The notes beneath the pieces were generated by a model. It saw only the letters and a program-made list of their open reading frames with translations, was not told the DNA's origin and searched no databases. From Mycobacterium sp. DL592 (GTDB lineage Bacteria > Actinomycetota > Actinomycetes > Mycobacteriales > Mycobacteriaceae): a stretch of 64,000 nt of DNA. Positions 38,528 to 47,212 of the stretch are shown here, one piece after another. The stretch's first letter is position 1. The number at the start of each line of letters is the position of its first letter. Location: positions 1,869,827 to 1,933,826 of the forward strand of contig NZ_CP050192.1 in the NCBI RefSeq assembly GCF_011694515.1, read 5' to 3'. The translations under genes and the position numbers were made by a program.

Positions 38528-39160
38528 ATGGATGTCGAGTGGGACTTCATCAGCGCCGACGAGTATGACCGGATCAAGGCGCTGCACCAGCCGTTGGCCG
38601 AAGCGGTGCGCAGACTCGTCGACGCCAGCCTGCACAGCGGGGCCGACGAGGAGACGATCCTCGCGGCTCGGCAGACCATCGACGAGGTCAGCGAGATGCT
38701 CGAGCGCACCCCGGCCGACGGCCCGCGCACACTGCGGCACGCCGAGACCGGACTGCCGGTGGTGTGGCGCAATCCGGCTGTGGGACAGCACAATCCACTC
38801 GCCCCGCCGATGACGACGCACCATGACGGTACGGGCCGGTGTTGGAGCGAGTTCACGCTCGGACCGGTCTACGAGGGCCCGCCCGGCCTGGTGCACGGCG
38901 GCATCTGCGCGCTGCTGCTCGACCAGTTGCTCGGTGAGGTGGCGACCAACCAGCTCAGCATGCCCAAGTTCACCGGCACCATCACGCTGAAGTATCTTCG
39001 CGGGACGCCGTTGGGGCCGCTGCGGGCGCAGGCCTGGGTGGAGCGCACCGAGGGACACAAGACGTATGCGCGCGGCACCCTGGGTGACGCGCAAGGGACC
39101 ACTGTCGAAGCAGAAGGGGTTTTCATCATGCCAGCGTGGGCGAGGGTTGCGACCGGATGA
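38528..39160 (+). CDS. Hotdog-fold thioesterase (PaaI-like)
   Basis: 210 aa from ATG at 38528, six bases after glnE. The N-terminal helical part is followed by a hotdog domain with the PaaI signature PPGLVHGGICALLLDQLLG (HGG motif) and GTITLKYLRGTPLG. Such enzymes cleave acyl-CoA thioesters; the acyl group is unknown. Its stop overlaps the start of the LLM oxidoreductase (ATGA), so the two form an operon, perhaps with read-through from glnE. Confidence 0.85.
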   Translation: MDVEWDFISADEYDRIKALHQPLAEAVRRLVDASLHSGADEETILAARQTIDEVSEMLERTPADGPRTLRHAETGLPVVWRNPAVGQHNPLAPPMTTHHDGTGRCWSEFTLGPVYEGPPGLVHGGICALLLDQLLGEVATNQLSMPKFTGTITLKYLRGTPLGPLRAQAWVERTEGHKTYARGTLGDAQGTTVEAEGVFIMPAWARVATG

Positions 39161-40017
39161 AATTCTATGTCAGCTGCGCATTTCTGAAGACCAGCGAGGT
39201 CATCGAAATCGCCAAGGCCGCAGATGATCTCGGCTACGAGGGCTTGGGCATCCCGGACCATGTGGTGAACCTCGAGACGCTTGCCACCCCGTACCCGTAC
39301 ACCCCCGACGGCGAGCGCCGGTGGCAGCCGTTCACCGACTGGCCCGACCCGTGGGTGCTCGTCGGCGCGCTGGCACAGGCCACCCAGCGGCTGAAGTTCC
39401 TCACCACCGTCTACATTCCGGCGATGCGCGACCCCTACTCCGCGGCCAAGGCCATCGGCACCGCGGCCTACTTGGCCGACGGTCGGGTGGAGCTGGGCAT
39501 CGGGGTGGGCTGGTGTGAAGAAGAGTTCAGCTTGATGGGCCAGCAATTCGCCAAGCGCGGCAAGCGAACTGACGAGATGATCCGGCTGATGCGGGAACTG
39601 TGGCAGCCCGGCTGGACGGAGTTCGACGGCGAGTTCTACCAGACCCCGCGGCTGGAGATGACCCCGACACCGCCGCCCATCCCCGTCTACAGCGGGGGAC
39701 TGTCGGATATCGCGCTGCGCCGCGCCGCGGGTCTCGACGGGTGGATCGGCGATCTCATCACGCTGGATCAGGCCATCGAGCGCGTCGCGAAGGTGCGTGC
39801 GTTGCGGGCCGACAAGGGCCTGACCATGGACGGATACACGGTGGTGACACCGTTGTCGGACGCCTTCACCCCCGAGCACTACGAACGCGCCTCGGCTGCC
39901 GGAATCCACGGGATCATCACCATGCCGTGGGTGTTCTACTGCCGGCCCGACGCCTCGGTGGCCGAGAAGATCGACGGGATGCGGCGGTTCCGCAAGGACC
40001 TGGGCCTGGACGCCTAG
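39157..40017 (+). CDS. LLM-class F420-dependent oxidoreductase
   Basis: 286 aa. Luciferase-like monooxygenase fold: an N-terminal strand then AADDLGYEGLGIPDHVV, RLKFLTTVYIPAMRDPYSAAKAIGTAAYLADGRVELGIGVGWCEEEF and later YSGGLSDIALRRAAGLDGWIG. This pattern is typical of the F420-binding subfamily (TIGR03619-like) common in mycobacteria. It oxidises or reduces an unknown small molecule with F420. Coupled to the thioesterase gene upstream; converges with the winged-helix gene with 4 bases of overlap. Confidence 0.87.
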   Translation: MKFYVSCAFLKTSEVIEIAKAADDLGYEGLGIPDHVVNLETLATPYPYTPDGERRWQPFTDWPDPWVLVGALAQATQRLKFLTTVYIPAMRDPYSAAKAIGTAAYLADGRVELGIGVGWCEEEFSLMGQQFAKRGKRTDEMIRLMRELWQPGWTEFDGEFYQTPRLEMTPTPPPIPVYSGGLSDIALRRAAGLDGWIGDLITLDQAIERVAKVRALRADKGLTMDGYTVVTPLSDAFTPEHYERASAAGIHGIITMPWVFYCRPDASVAEKIDGMRRFRKDLGLDA

Positions 40018-40298
40018 GTCGCGTCCGCCTCGTGCAGGACGGTCAGGATTTCGCCGATGTGGTGGCCGCGTTCGACCGGGTGCCGCAGCGGCCGGTCGGC
40101 CTTCACGCGGTAGTAGTTGCGCCTGCCTTCGCGTAGCCGGTCCAGGTAGCCGGCCTCGACCAGGTCGCTGACGATGCGCTGTGCTGCGCGTTCGGTGACG
40201 CCGACCCGTTCGGCCACGTCGCGCAGCCGGATCCCGGGATCTCGGGCGATACACAGCAGCGTGTGGGCGTGATTCGTCAGGAACGTCCACTCTGCCAT
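40014..40298 (-). CDS. Winged helix-turn-helix regulator (MarR/ArsR-like)
   Basis: 94 aa. A winged-helix fold fills the protein: NHAHTLLCIARDPGIRLRDVAERVGVTERAAQRIVSDLVEAGYL with wing residues LREGRRNYYRVK. No ligand domain. It is transcribed divergently from the dab operon, 134 bases away, and so is the natural candidate for its regulator. A TAGAAT hexamer on the minus strand at 40305-40310, 6 nt before the ATG, suggests a leaderless transcript. Confidence 0.82.
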   Translation of the reverse strand: MAEWTFLTNHAHTLLCIARDPGIRLRDVAERVGVTERAAQRIVSDLVEAGYLDRLREGRRNYYRVKADRPLRHPVERGHHIGEILTVLHEADAT

Positions 40299-40304
40299 AC
40301 CGGA

Positions 40305-40310
40305 ATTCTA
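40305..40310 (-). promoter_or_regulatory. -10 element (TAGAAT) for leaderless winged-helix gene
   Basis: TAGAAT on the minus strand, 6 nt from the ATG at 40298; no ribosome site. Confidence 0.5.
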
Positions 40311-40395
40311 GGTCGGCAACGCCATATCAGGAAACAACCATCTCCGGTCTGCCGACACACCCGTCGACACAAACAAGAGTCATATTTCACGAAGA

Positions 40396-40425
40396 TTGAC
40401 ACCGGAAACCAAACACATGTAATTT
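40396..40425 (+). promoter_or_regulatory. dab operon promoter
   Basis: Consensus -35 TTGACA (40396-40401), an 18-bp spacer and -10 TAATTT (40420-40425), then 7 nt to the ATG at 40433, predicting a leaderless transcript. One of the best-matched promoters in the window. Confidence 0.65.
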
Positions 40426-40429
40426 GTGT
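40413..40429. promoter_or_regulatory. Palindrome over the dab -10 element
   Basis: ACACA-7-TGTGT, a short inverted repeat that covers the -10 element, a typical repressor position. The divergent winged-helix protein is a candidate binder. Confidence 0.35.
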
Positions 40430-40432
40430 CGC

Positions 40433-41989
40433 ATGTCGAACATGAGCGCCCTGCTGATGGCCAGCCTGCTCGGACCGGTGCTGATCGCGGCGGTCGCCGC
40501 GGCCACAGGCCGGCGCAACCCGCGACTGGTCGGTCGCCTCGGTGCCGCAGTCGCGGGCTTCGGGTTCCTGACCGCGGCGGTCCTGGCCGTGGAGGCGGCA
40601 CGCGGCCACGCAGTGTCGGTGACGGTGACAGGCGCCGGCGGACATGCCGTCCTCGCCGCCGCTGCCGACCGGCTGGCGGTGGTACTCCTGCTGCTGGTCT
40701 TCGGTGTCAGCACCATCGTGCAGACCTTCGCGGTCCGCTACCTCGCCGAGGACCCGCGCTCAGGCTGGTTCACCGCAGGTGCCGGCCTTCTCACCACAGC
40801 CTCCGCCCTGCTGATGACCGCTCAGACGCTGGTGGTCCTCGCGGCCGGCTGGTCTCTGGCCGGGCTGGCGCTGTGTCTGCTGCTCGCGACCTACTGGGAT
40901 CTGCCCGCCGCGCGAGACGGCGTGCGGCGCACGGCCACCGCCTTCCTGATCGGCGACCTCGCGCTGTGGACCGCGGTGGTGCTGGTCGCCACCCGCGGGG
41001 GCAGCCTCGAGCTGGCTGCTCTGGGCGGCGAGCCGCTCGGCGGCCCGGTCGCGGCGATCGCCGCCTGCCTGGTGGTCCTGGCCGCGCTGTCTCGCTCGGC
41101 GCAGGTGCCCTTCCACCGCTGGCTGCCCGCCACGCTGGCCGCGCCGACCCCGGTCTCGGCACTCCTGCACGCCGGTGTGGTCAACGCCGGCGGCATCCTG
41201 CTCATCAAACTCGCCGCCCTGACCGCAGCCTCGGGCCCGGCCCGAGCGCTGACCATCGGCGCGGGCATCGCCACCCTCGCCTACGGGGCGGTCATCATGC
41301 TCGTCAAACCGGATATCAAAGGCGCACTGGCACATTCGACCATGGCCCAGATGGGCTTCATGATCCTCACCTGCGGACTGGGGCTCTGGGCCGCGGCGGT
41401 CTTCCACCTCGTCGCCCACGGCTTCTACAAGGCCACCCTGTTCCTGTCGTCCGGATCGGCCATCGCCTACCGGCGCCGCAAGGTGATGCTTCCGCCGGCC
41501 CCGCCCACGGCTGCCCAGCGCTGCGCGGCGCTCATCGCGGCCCTGGCGCTGCCGACCGCCGCGCTCGGCCTGGCGGTGGCGGTGGTCCCGACGGGGTCGG
41601 GTGACCACGCCGCCGAGCGGGCGCTACTGCTCTTCGCCTGGGTGACGAGTGCTGCCGCCATCTGGGGCTGGCTCAAGCGCCGCCCGGGGCCCGCGGGAGT
41701 CCTGGCCGCCGCCGCCTTCCTGGCGCCGGCCAGCCTGGCCTACGTCTGGCTCATCACCACGGTCAGCGGGTTCCTCGCCCCGGCGCTGCCCGCGGCGGTG
41801 CTCCCGGCCGGCGCAACCTGGCTCATCACCGGGGCCGCCCTGACCCTGCTCGCCGGCCTGGCCGCACTGCGCGCGGCCCCCGGCGCCGACCGGCTGCAGC
41901 GGGCCCTCTACGCCCGCGCCCTGAGCGCCGGCCACATCGCAGCACCCACATCCCCGAGTTCCATCCGACTGACAGGAGCCCGTTCATGA
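40433..41989 (+). CDS. dabB: DabB: NuoL-like membrane subunit of the DAB inorganic carbon transporter
   Basis: 518 aa, almost entirely hydrophobic with about 13-14 membrane segments, in the proton-conducting quinone oxidoreductase (NuoL/MrpA) family. Key features: AQVPFHRWLPATLAAPTPVSALLHAGVVNAGG and MLVKPDIKGALAHSTMAQMGFM, with channel Lys and His residues. Followed with 4 bases of overlap by dabA, the arrangement that defines DAB systems. DabB is thought to couple cation influx to CO2 hydration by DabA. ATG 40433 chosen because the -10 element lies 7 nt upstream. Confidence 0.9.
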   Translation: MSNMSALLMASLLGPVLIAAVAAATGRRNPRLVGRLGAAVAGFGFLTAAVLAVEAARGHAVSVTVTGAGGHAVLAAAADRLAVVLLLLVFGVSTIVQTFAVRYLAEDPRSGWFTAGAGLLTTASALLMTAQTLVVLAAGWSLAGLALCLLLATYWDLPAARDGVRRTATAFLIGDLALWTAVVLVATRGGSLELAALGGEPLGGPVAAIAACLVVLAALSRSAQVPFHRWLPATLAAPTPVSALLHAGVVNAGGILLIKLAALTAASGPARALTIGAGIATLAYGAVIMLVKPDIKGALAHSTMAQMGFMILTCGLGLWAAAVFHLVAHGFYKATLFLSSGSAIAYRRRKVMLPPAPPTAAQRCAALIAALALPTAALGLAVAVVPTGSGDHAAERALLLFAWVTSAAAIWGWLKRRPGPAGVLAAAAFLAPASLAYVWLITTVSGFLAPALPAAVLPAGATWLITGAALTLLAGLAALRAAPGADRLQRALYARALSAGHIAAPTSPSSIRLTGARS

Positions 41990-44556
41990 CGACCGCACAC
42001 CTGGAATCGAGCCTCGCCGAACGCCGGGCCCAGCTGCGCAGCGACATCACGCTCGCCGCCCGCGTGCTGCCCACCCACTACCCGCTGGAGACCTTCATCG
42101 CGGTCAACCCGCTGGCCGGCCTGGAGAATCTGCCCTTCGAGCAGGCGGTCCGGCGCGCCGGGGATCTCTACGGCACCCGCGGCACCCTGGCCGAGGACGG
42201 CTTCCGCGACCTCTACCGGACGGGACGGATCACCGACGCCGACCTCGACCGGGCGCTGGAACGGCGCTATCCGAGCCTGCTGGCCCAACCGGCACTGCGG
42301 CTCGGCGGGCGCGACGTCACTCCCGCCGAACTGCTGCGCGGCGACCTGCTGCACGGCACCGGCACGCCGCAACCCGAGCGCCGCTACCGCACCAACGCCG
42401 AGCAGTTCGCCCCCGAGGTCGCCCGGATCGTCGACGCGCAGACCGCCAAATGGTGCTCGGCCTTCTTCGGCGCTGCGGGCTGGCCGATGCCGGGCCGCGA
42501 GGCCGGCTTCTACGCCGCCTGGCGGGGGCTGGCAGCGGCCGACCCGACACTGTCCCGCAAGGCCAGGGCCGCGCTGCGCGCGGTCGCCGAGCGGCCCGAC
42601 GACGCTGTGCTGCAAGCGCTTTCGGCACTGGACGTGGGAGACGCCGACCGCGCTGCCTACCTACAGGCGCACCTGACCCGGCTGCCCGGCTGGGCGGCAC
42701 ACATCCAGTGGTGCGCCGGCCGCGACAGGGGAGTGGACCTGATGTCCTACCTGGCTGTGCGGTTGAGCTACGAGGCGGTGCTGCTGGCCGGGAACCGGGG
42801 TGAGCGCGCCGCCGAGCAGGCTGCCGAGCGGATCCCCTCGGCACGGCAGCGCGCGGCGCACCTGAGCCAGGTGTGGGGTGTGGGCGAGGTGGCCGAAGCG
42901 GAGCTGACCGCCGCCGCCCGGGTGCTTGCCGCGCTGCCGGTAACCGCACGGGAAATGCTGTGGCAGAACGCCTTCGAAGGCCACTACCGCGATCAGCTGC
43001 TCGACGCGCTGAGCGCCGCCGACGAGTGCCCGGAGCCGGCCGCCCCGCACACCCAGGTGGTCACCTGCATCGACACCCGCTCCGAAGGGTTGCGCAGGCA
43101 CCTGGAGTCCAACGAGGGATACCAGACCTTCGGATTCGCCGGATTCTTCGCGGTCGCCATCCGGTTCACCGACCTTCTCGGTGGCGCCTCCTGTGACCTG
43201 TGCCCGGTGCTGATCGAGCCCAGCCACGAGATCCACGAGACACCGGCGCCCGGGACGACCGCCAAGGCCACCCGGCGGGCGGCGGGGTTCCGCGGACTGG
43301 CCGCGGCCGAATCGGCCTTCCACGCCGCCAAAGACGCACTGGCAGCACCGTTCACGCTCGCCGAGGCGGCCGGCTGGGTGGCAGCCCCCCTGTCGGCGGC
43401 CAAGACGCTGACACCGGCGGCAAGTGGACGGTTGCGCAAGCGGCTGCGTGACCTGGTGGCCCCGCCGGCGCCGACCGAGCTGAACGTCGCCGACCTGTCC
43501 CTGGACCAGCGGGCCCTGTTCGCTCAGGTGGCACTGACCACGATGGGCCTGACGGACCGGTTCGGCCGGCTGGTCGTACTGTGCGGGCACGCCAGCACGA
43601 CCGAGAACAACCCGTACCAGGCAGCACTGGACTGCGGCGCCTGCGGCGGTCAGGCCGGCGGTCCCAACGCCCGCACCGCCGCGGCGATCCTGAACCAGAC
43701 CGACGTCCGCGACGAGCTGCGGCCGCTGGGCATCGACATCCCGGACCACACCTGGTTTCTGGCAGCCCAGCACGACACCGCCACCGACCAGGTGACGGTG
43801 CTCGACGCCCACCTGATCCCCGCCTCGCACCGGGATCAGGTCGCGGGGCTGCAGGATGCGCTGGCCGGCGCCGGTGCCGCCCTGGCCGCCGAACGCGGCG
43901 CACTGCTACCCGGCGCGCCGCGGGACATGTCGCCGATGCGGGCCGCGCGCCACGTCGTGGGCCGCTCGCTGGACTGGGCCCAGGTCTACCCGGAGTGGGG
44001 ACTGGCAGGCAATGCCGCCTTCGTGGTGGGCCCACGCGAGATGTCCCGCGGAATCGACCTGCAGCGCAGGACATTCCTGCACTCCTACTCCGCCGAGGTC
44101 GACCCGGACGGCAGCGCACTGGAGACGATCCTGACCGCACCGCTGGTGGTCGCACAGTGGATCAACTGCCAGTACTACTTCTCCGCGGTCGCACCCGAGG
44201 TGTTCGGTGCCGGCACCAAGACCATCCACAATGTGGTCGGCACCGCCGGTGTCATCGCCGGACACGAAGGGGACCTGCGGCTCGGGCTGCCCTGGCAGTC
44301 GGTGGCCACCGGCCAGGGGCTGACCCACGAGCCCCTGCGGCTGCTCGCGGTCATCCAGGCCCCGCTCGAGCGGATCGACATGGTGGTCGAACGCAACCCG
44401 ATCCTGCAGCGGCTCTTCGGCAACGGCTGGGTCAGCGTGGCCGCCCGCGAGACCCCTGGGCAGGAATGGCAGAGATGGACGATCGCCGGATGGCGATCCT
44501 GGACCGAAAACAACAGCACCCCAGAAGTTCTCGACGAAGAGGAGATGGTTCCATGA
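41986..44556 (+). CDS. dabA: DabA (DUF2309): zinc carbonic-anhydrase-like subunit of DAB transporter
   Basis: 856 aa, the usual size for DUF2309. The N-terminus has PLETFIAVNPLAGLENLPFE. A beta-carbonic-anhydrase-like zinc site is complete: VTCIDTRSEGLRRHLE (Cys near 361 and Asp), LCGHASTTENNPYQAALDCGACGG (His near 535, Cys near 550). DabA converts CO2 to bicarbonate only when driven by DabB, accumulating bicarbonate in the cytosol. Peripheral membrane protein. Stop overlaps the PII-like gene start by 4 bases. Confidence 0.93.
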   Translation: MTTAHLESSLAERRAQLRSDITLAARVLPTHYPLETFIAVNPLAGLENLPFEQAVRRAGDLYGTRGTLAEDGFRDLYRTGRITDADLDRALERRYPSLLAQPALRLGGRDVTPAELLRGDLLHGTGTPQPERRYRTNAEQFAPEVARIVDAQTAKWCSAFFGAAGWPMPGREAGFYAAWRGLAAADPTLSRKARAALRAVAERPDDAVLQALSALDVGDADRAAYLQAHLTRLPGWAAHIQWCAGRDRGVDLMSYLAVRLSYEAVLLAGNRGERAAEQAAERIPSARQRAAHLSQVWGVGEVAEAELTAAARVLAALPVTAREMLWQNAFEGHYRDQLLDALSAADECPEPAAPHTQVVTCIDTRSEGLRRHLESNEGYQTFGFAGFFAVAIRFTDLLGGASCDLCPVLIEPSHEIHETPAPGTTAKATRRAAGFRGLAAAESAFHAAKDALAAPFTLAEAAGWVAAPLSAAKTLTPAASGRLRKRLRDLVAPPAPTELNVADLSLDQRALFAQVALTTMGLTDRFGRLVVLCGHASTTENNPYQAALDCGACGGQAGGPNARTAAAILNQTDVRDELRPLGIDIPDHTWFLAAQHDTATDQVTVLDAHLIPASHRDQVAGLQDALAGAGAALAAERGALLPGAPRDMSPMRAARHVVGRSLDWAQVYPEWGLAGNAAFVVGPREMSRGIDLQRRTFLHSYSAEVDPDGSALETILTAPLVVAQWINCQYYFSAVAPEVFGAGTKTIHNVVGTAGVIAGHEGDLRLGLPWQSVATGQGLTHEPLRLLAVIQAPLERIDMVVERNPILQRLFGNGWVSVAARETPGQEWQRWTIAGWRSWTENNSTPEVLDEEEMVP

Positions 44557-44876
44557 CCGCACCGCCACTGACCAAGATGACCAAGATTGAGGTCGTCGTC
44601 GCCGGAAGCGACGCGCCCGCGGTGCGCGAGCTCATCCAGAGCGTCGGCGCCACCGGATTCACCAGCCTGTCCGGGGTCTCCGGCCTCGGCCACAGCGGAT
44701 ACCACCAGGGCCGGCTGCTGTTCAACCAGCAGGCCGCGCTGGAACTGCTGATCACCGTGGTGCCCGAAGACAAGGTCGACGCACTGCTGGCGGGGCTTCG
44801 GCCCCTGCTCGATGCCTCGTCCGGCGTGATGTTCGTGACCGAGACCTATGTCAGCCGACCCGACTACTTCTCCTGA
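44553..44876 (+). CDS. PII-like small regulatory protein of the dab operon
   Basis: 107 aa from ATG at 44553 with an AGGAG ribosome site. Ferredoxin-like PII fold pattern: KIEVVVAGSDAPAVRELIQSVGATGFTSL, a T-loop region SGLGHSGYHQGRLLF, then LELLITVVPEDKVDALLAGL. PII-like proteins in carbon-uptake operons (for example SbtB) bind adenyl nucleotides and gate the transporter. A similar role for DabAB is likely by context but unproven. Confidence 0.78.
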   Translation: MTAPPLTKMTKIEVVVAGSDAPAVRELIQSVGATGFTSLSGVSGLGHSGYHQGRLLFNQQAALELLITVVPEDKVDALLAGLRPLLDASSGVMFVTETYVSRPDYFS

Positions 44877-44905
44877 TTCGCCCACTGAAAGAAAGGTTCA
44901 CCACC

Positions 44906-45514
44906 ATGTCTGATCCGATGAGCGCCTGGCAGCGACTGCGTGCGGGCAACGAGTTGTTCTTCCGCCCGGTGCGCCCACAGCGGGACAATTTTCACCAGGG
45001 CCCACCCGTCGCCGCGGTATTCCGTTGCGCGGACGCCGAAGTCGCCAGCGAAGTGGTGTTCGGCCAGAGCTGGGGCTCGCTGCTGGACCTGAGCACCTGG
45101 GGCCACGTCGTCGACACCGGCGTCCTCGGAACCCTCGAGCACGCGGTCGAGGCGTACGAGGTGCCGCTGATCGTGGTGCTCGGCCATCACAACTGCAGCG
45201 CGATGCGCGCCGCGCTGCGGGCCTGGGACACCGCCGAGATCCCCGACGGCGCCAGCCGGCTGGCTGTCGAGCAGGCGCTCACCTCGATCGTGCGGCGAGG
45301 ATCGGCGGCAGACAGCGTCGACTCCGTGGCGGCCGCCCACATCGTGTCGGTAGGGATGTCGCTGCTGGAGAAGTCACCGGTGATCGCCCGGCGCGTCGAT
45401 GCCGGGCTGTGCGGAATCGTCTGCGCCACAACCGACCACAACGGACGGATCCAGCCCTATGCCACCGTCGGTGCGCTCGGTGAGGCGGGTGACACGCTGC
45501 TCGAGTGCGTCTGA
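44906..45514 (+). CDS. Beta-carbonic-anhydrase-like protein with altered active site
   Basis: 202 aa, length typical for beta-CA. Zinc ligands are kept: Cys41 (FRCADAE) and the pair His94/Cys97 (LGHHNCSAM). The catalytic Asp-Arg dyad of the usual CxDxR motif is changed: Asp43 remains but the Arg position is Glu45. The usual RNAG segment is replaced by STWGHVVD. Gene lies 29 bases after the PII-like gene with an AAAGG ribosome site, last in the dab operon. It may be a low-activity, regulatory or different-substrate member. No signal peptide. Confidence 0.85.
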   Translation: MSDPMSAWQRLRAGNELFFRPVRPQRDNFHQGPPVAAVFRCADAEVASEVVFGQSWGSLLDLSTWGHVVDTGVLGTLEHAVEAYEVPLIVVLGHHNCSAMRAALRAWDTAEIPDGASRLAVEQALTSIVRRGSAADSVDSVAAAHIVSVGMSLLEKSPVIARRVDAGLCGIVCATTDHNGRIQPYATVGALGEAGDTLLECV

Positions 45515-45518
45515 ACGG

Positions 45519-46670
45519 CTATAGCGACCGGCTGATGATCTGCTTCATCACCTCGTTGGCGCCGGCGTAGATGCGCTGAACCCGGGCATCCTCGTACATG
45601 CGGGCGATCAGGTACTCCCGCATGTAGCCGTACCCACCGTGCAGTTGCACGCAGCGGTCGATGACGGCGCACTGCTGGTCGGTGATCCAGTATTTGGCCA
45701 TCGCGGCATCGCTGCCGTCGAGTTCGCCGCGTAAGTGCGATTCGACGCAGTGGTCGAAGAAGGTGCGGCAGGTACGCGCGATCGTGGCGCACTCGGCGAG
45801 TTCGAAGGCCGTGTTCTGGAAGTCGAACAGGCTGTGCCCGAAGGCTTCCCGGGACTTGGTGTAGGAGACCGTCTCGTCGACCGCGCGTTCCAGCCCGCCG
45901 ATTGCCTGGGCGGCGACCACCAGTCGTTCCTGGCCGAGCTGGTCGATCATCTGGCCGAAGCCCTGGCCTTCCTCGGGTCCGAGCAGATTGGCCACCGGCA
46001 CCGCGACATCGGTGAAGGACATCTCGGCGGTGTCCGCGCCGTGCTGGCCCACCTTGTCGAGCACCCTGGTCACCTGGAAGCCGGGAGCGTCGTGCAGGTC
46101 GATCAGCAGCAGGGAGATTCCCCGCGCCCCTGCCTTGGGGTCGGTTTTGACGGCGAGCAGGATCATGTCCGCCGAGCCGCCGTTGGTGATGAACGTCTTC
46201 GAACCGTTGACGATGTACTCGTCGCCCCGGCGCACCGCCGTGGTGCGGATGGCTTTGAGGTCCGAGCCCGCGCCCGGCTCGGTCATGCCGATGGCGCAGA
46301 GCATCTCGCCGGTGGCCATCGGCGGCAGCCAGGTGCGTTTCTGGTCCTCTGAGCCGTACTTGACGATGTAGTGCGGGACGATGCCGCTGTGCACGCCGAT
46401 TCCCAGCGACAGGTCACCGGCGTACCCCTGCGCGTCGAGCACGGCGAGGTCGTGTGCGAACGTGCCGCCGCCGCCACCGTATTCCTCGGGAACCGAACAC
46501 AGCAGCAGGCCCAGCTTGCCGGCCTCCAGCCAGACGTCGCGGTCGATGTGACGCTGGGCGTCCCACTTGTCGACGTGGGCCACCACTTCGCGTTCGAAGA
46601 AGCCCAGCGCCAGTTCGTAGAGCGCACCGACTTCGTCGTCGTGCCAGGAAGGTGTGTGCTTGCGGCCCAT
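45519..46670 (-). CDS. Acyl-CoA dehydrogenase
   Basis: 383 aa from ATG at 46670; a longer frame upstream overlaps the DoxX gene and is rejected. Flavoprotein motifs: CAIGMTEPGAGSDLKAI (FAD site), IVNGSKTFITNGGSADM, QLHGGYGYMREY and RIYAGANEVMK with the catalytic Glu. It introduces a trans-2 double bond into an unknown acyl-CoA, passing electrons to ETF. Starts 3 bases after the DoxX stop, so an operon. Converges on the carbonic-anhydrase-like gene with a 4-base gap. Confidence 0.92.
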   Translation of the reverse strand: MGRKHTPSWHDDEVGALYELALGFFEREVVAHVDKWDAQRHIDRDVWLEAGKLGLLLCSVPEEYGGGGGTFAHDLAVLDAQGYAGDLSLGIGVHSGIVPHYIVKYGSEDQKRTWLPPMATGEMLCAIGMTEPGAGSDLKAIRTTAVRRGDEYIVNGSKTFITNGGSADMILLAVKTDPKAGARGISLLLIDLHDAPGFQVTRVLDKVGQHGADTAEMSFTDVAVPVANLLGPEEGQGFGQMIDQLGQERLVVAAQAIGGLERAVDETVSYTKSREAFGHSLFDFQNTAFELAECATIARTCRTFFDHCVESHLRGELDGSDAAMAKYWITDQQCAVIDRCVQLHGGYGYMREYLIARMYEDARVQRIYAGANEVMKQIISRSL

Positions 46671-46672
46671 GA

Positions 46673-47074
46673 CTAGGCTTTCCGCACGGCGAAGGCGCCG
46701 ACACCGGCGAACCCGATGAGCAGGAACGAGAAGCAGTAGAGGATCGCCAGTTCGCCACCATTGTCGATGGGCCACAACGCTTTCGGCTGGTGCTCGGTGA
46801 AGTACGCGTAGGCCATCTGTCCGGAGCCGATGATCGCCGCGATTCGGGTGATCACACCCAGTCCCAGGATGACCAGAATGCCGACGACGAGTTCGATCAC
46901 GCCGGCGTACCAGTAGGGCCAGGTGCCGACGGGCACGGCCCCGCCCTGGGAGATGGGCCAGGCGAACAGTTTGACCGTGCCGTGGATGGCGAACAGGAAG
47001 CCGACGACGATGCGGAACACGCCGAGCACGGGGGAGTGGTAGGTGTTCAGGCGAGCGTCCAGTTTCTGAGACAT
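46673..47074 (-). CDS. DoxX family membrane protein
   Basis: 133 aa with four predicted membrane helices (VFRIVVGFLFAIHGTVKLF, YAGVIELVVGILVILGLG, a third near residues 75-92, and CFSFLLIGFAGVGAF). DoxX/SURF4-like proteins are membrane subunits of poorly defined redox systems; mycobacterial DoxX works with SodA and SseA in oxidant defence, which may not apply here. TAGGCT on the minus strand at 47082-47087, 7 nt from the ATG, indicates a leaderless transcript. Leads an operon with the acyl-CoA dehydrogenase. Confidence 0.85.
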   Translation of the reverse strand: MSQKLDARLNTYHSPVLGVFRIVVGFLFAIHGTVKLFAWPISQGGAVPVGTWPYWYAGVIELVVGILVILGLGVITRIAAIIGSGQMAYAYFTEHQPKALWPIDNGGELAILYCFSFLLIGFAGVGAFAVRKA

Positions 47075-47081
47075 GGCTGAA

Positions 47082-47087
47082 AGCCTA
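47082..47087 (-). promoter_or_regulatory. -10 element (TAGGCT) for leaderless doxX
   Basis: TAGGCT on the minus strand followed by 7 nt and the ATG at 47074. Confidence 0.45.
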
Positions 47088-47212
47088 CTATTCGGACTGC
47101 GGTCCGGTCCGTGTCGCTCGTTGTGATCGGAGCGCAGGTCAGGCCGCCCAAGGGGCGGGACTGTGGATCCGGCCGGTGTGCCCGGGATCGGTCGGTTGAC
47201 AGTGTCTGCCTG

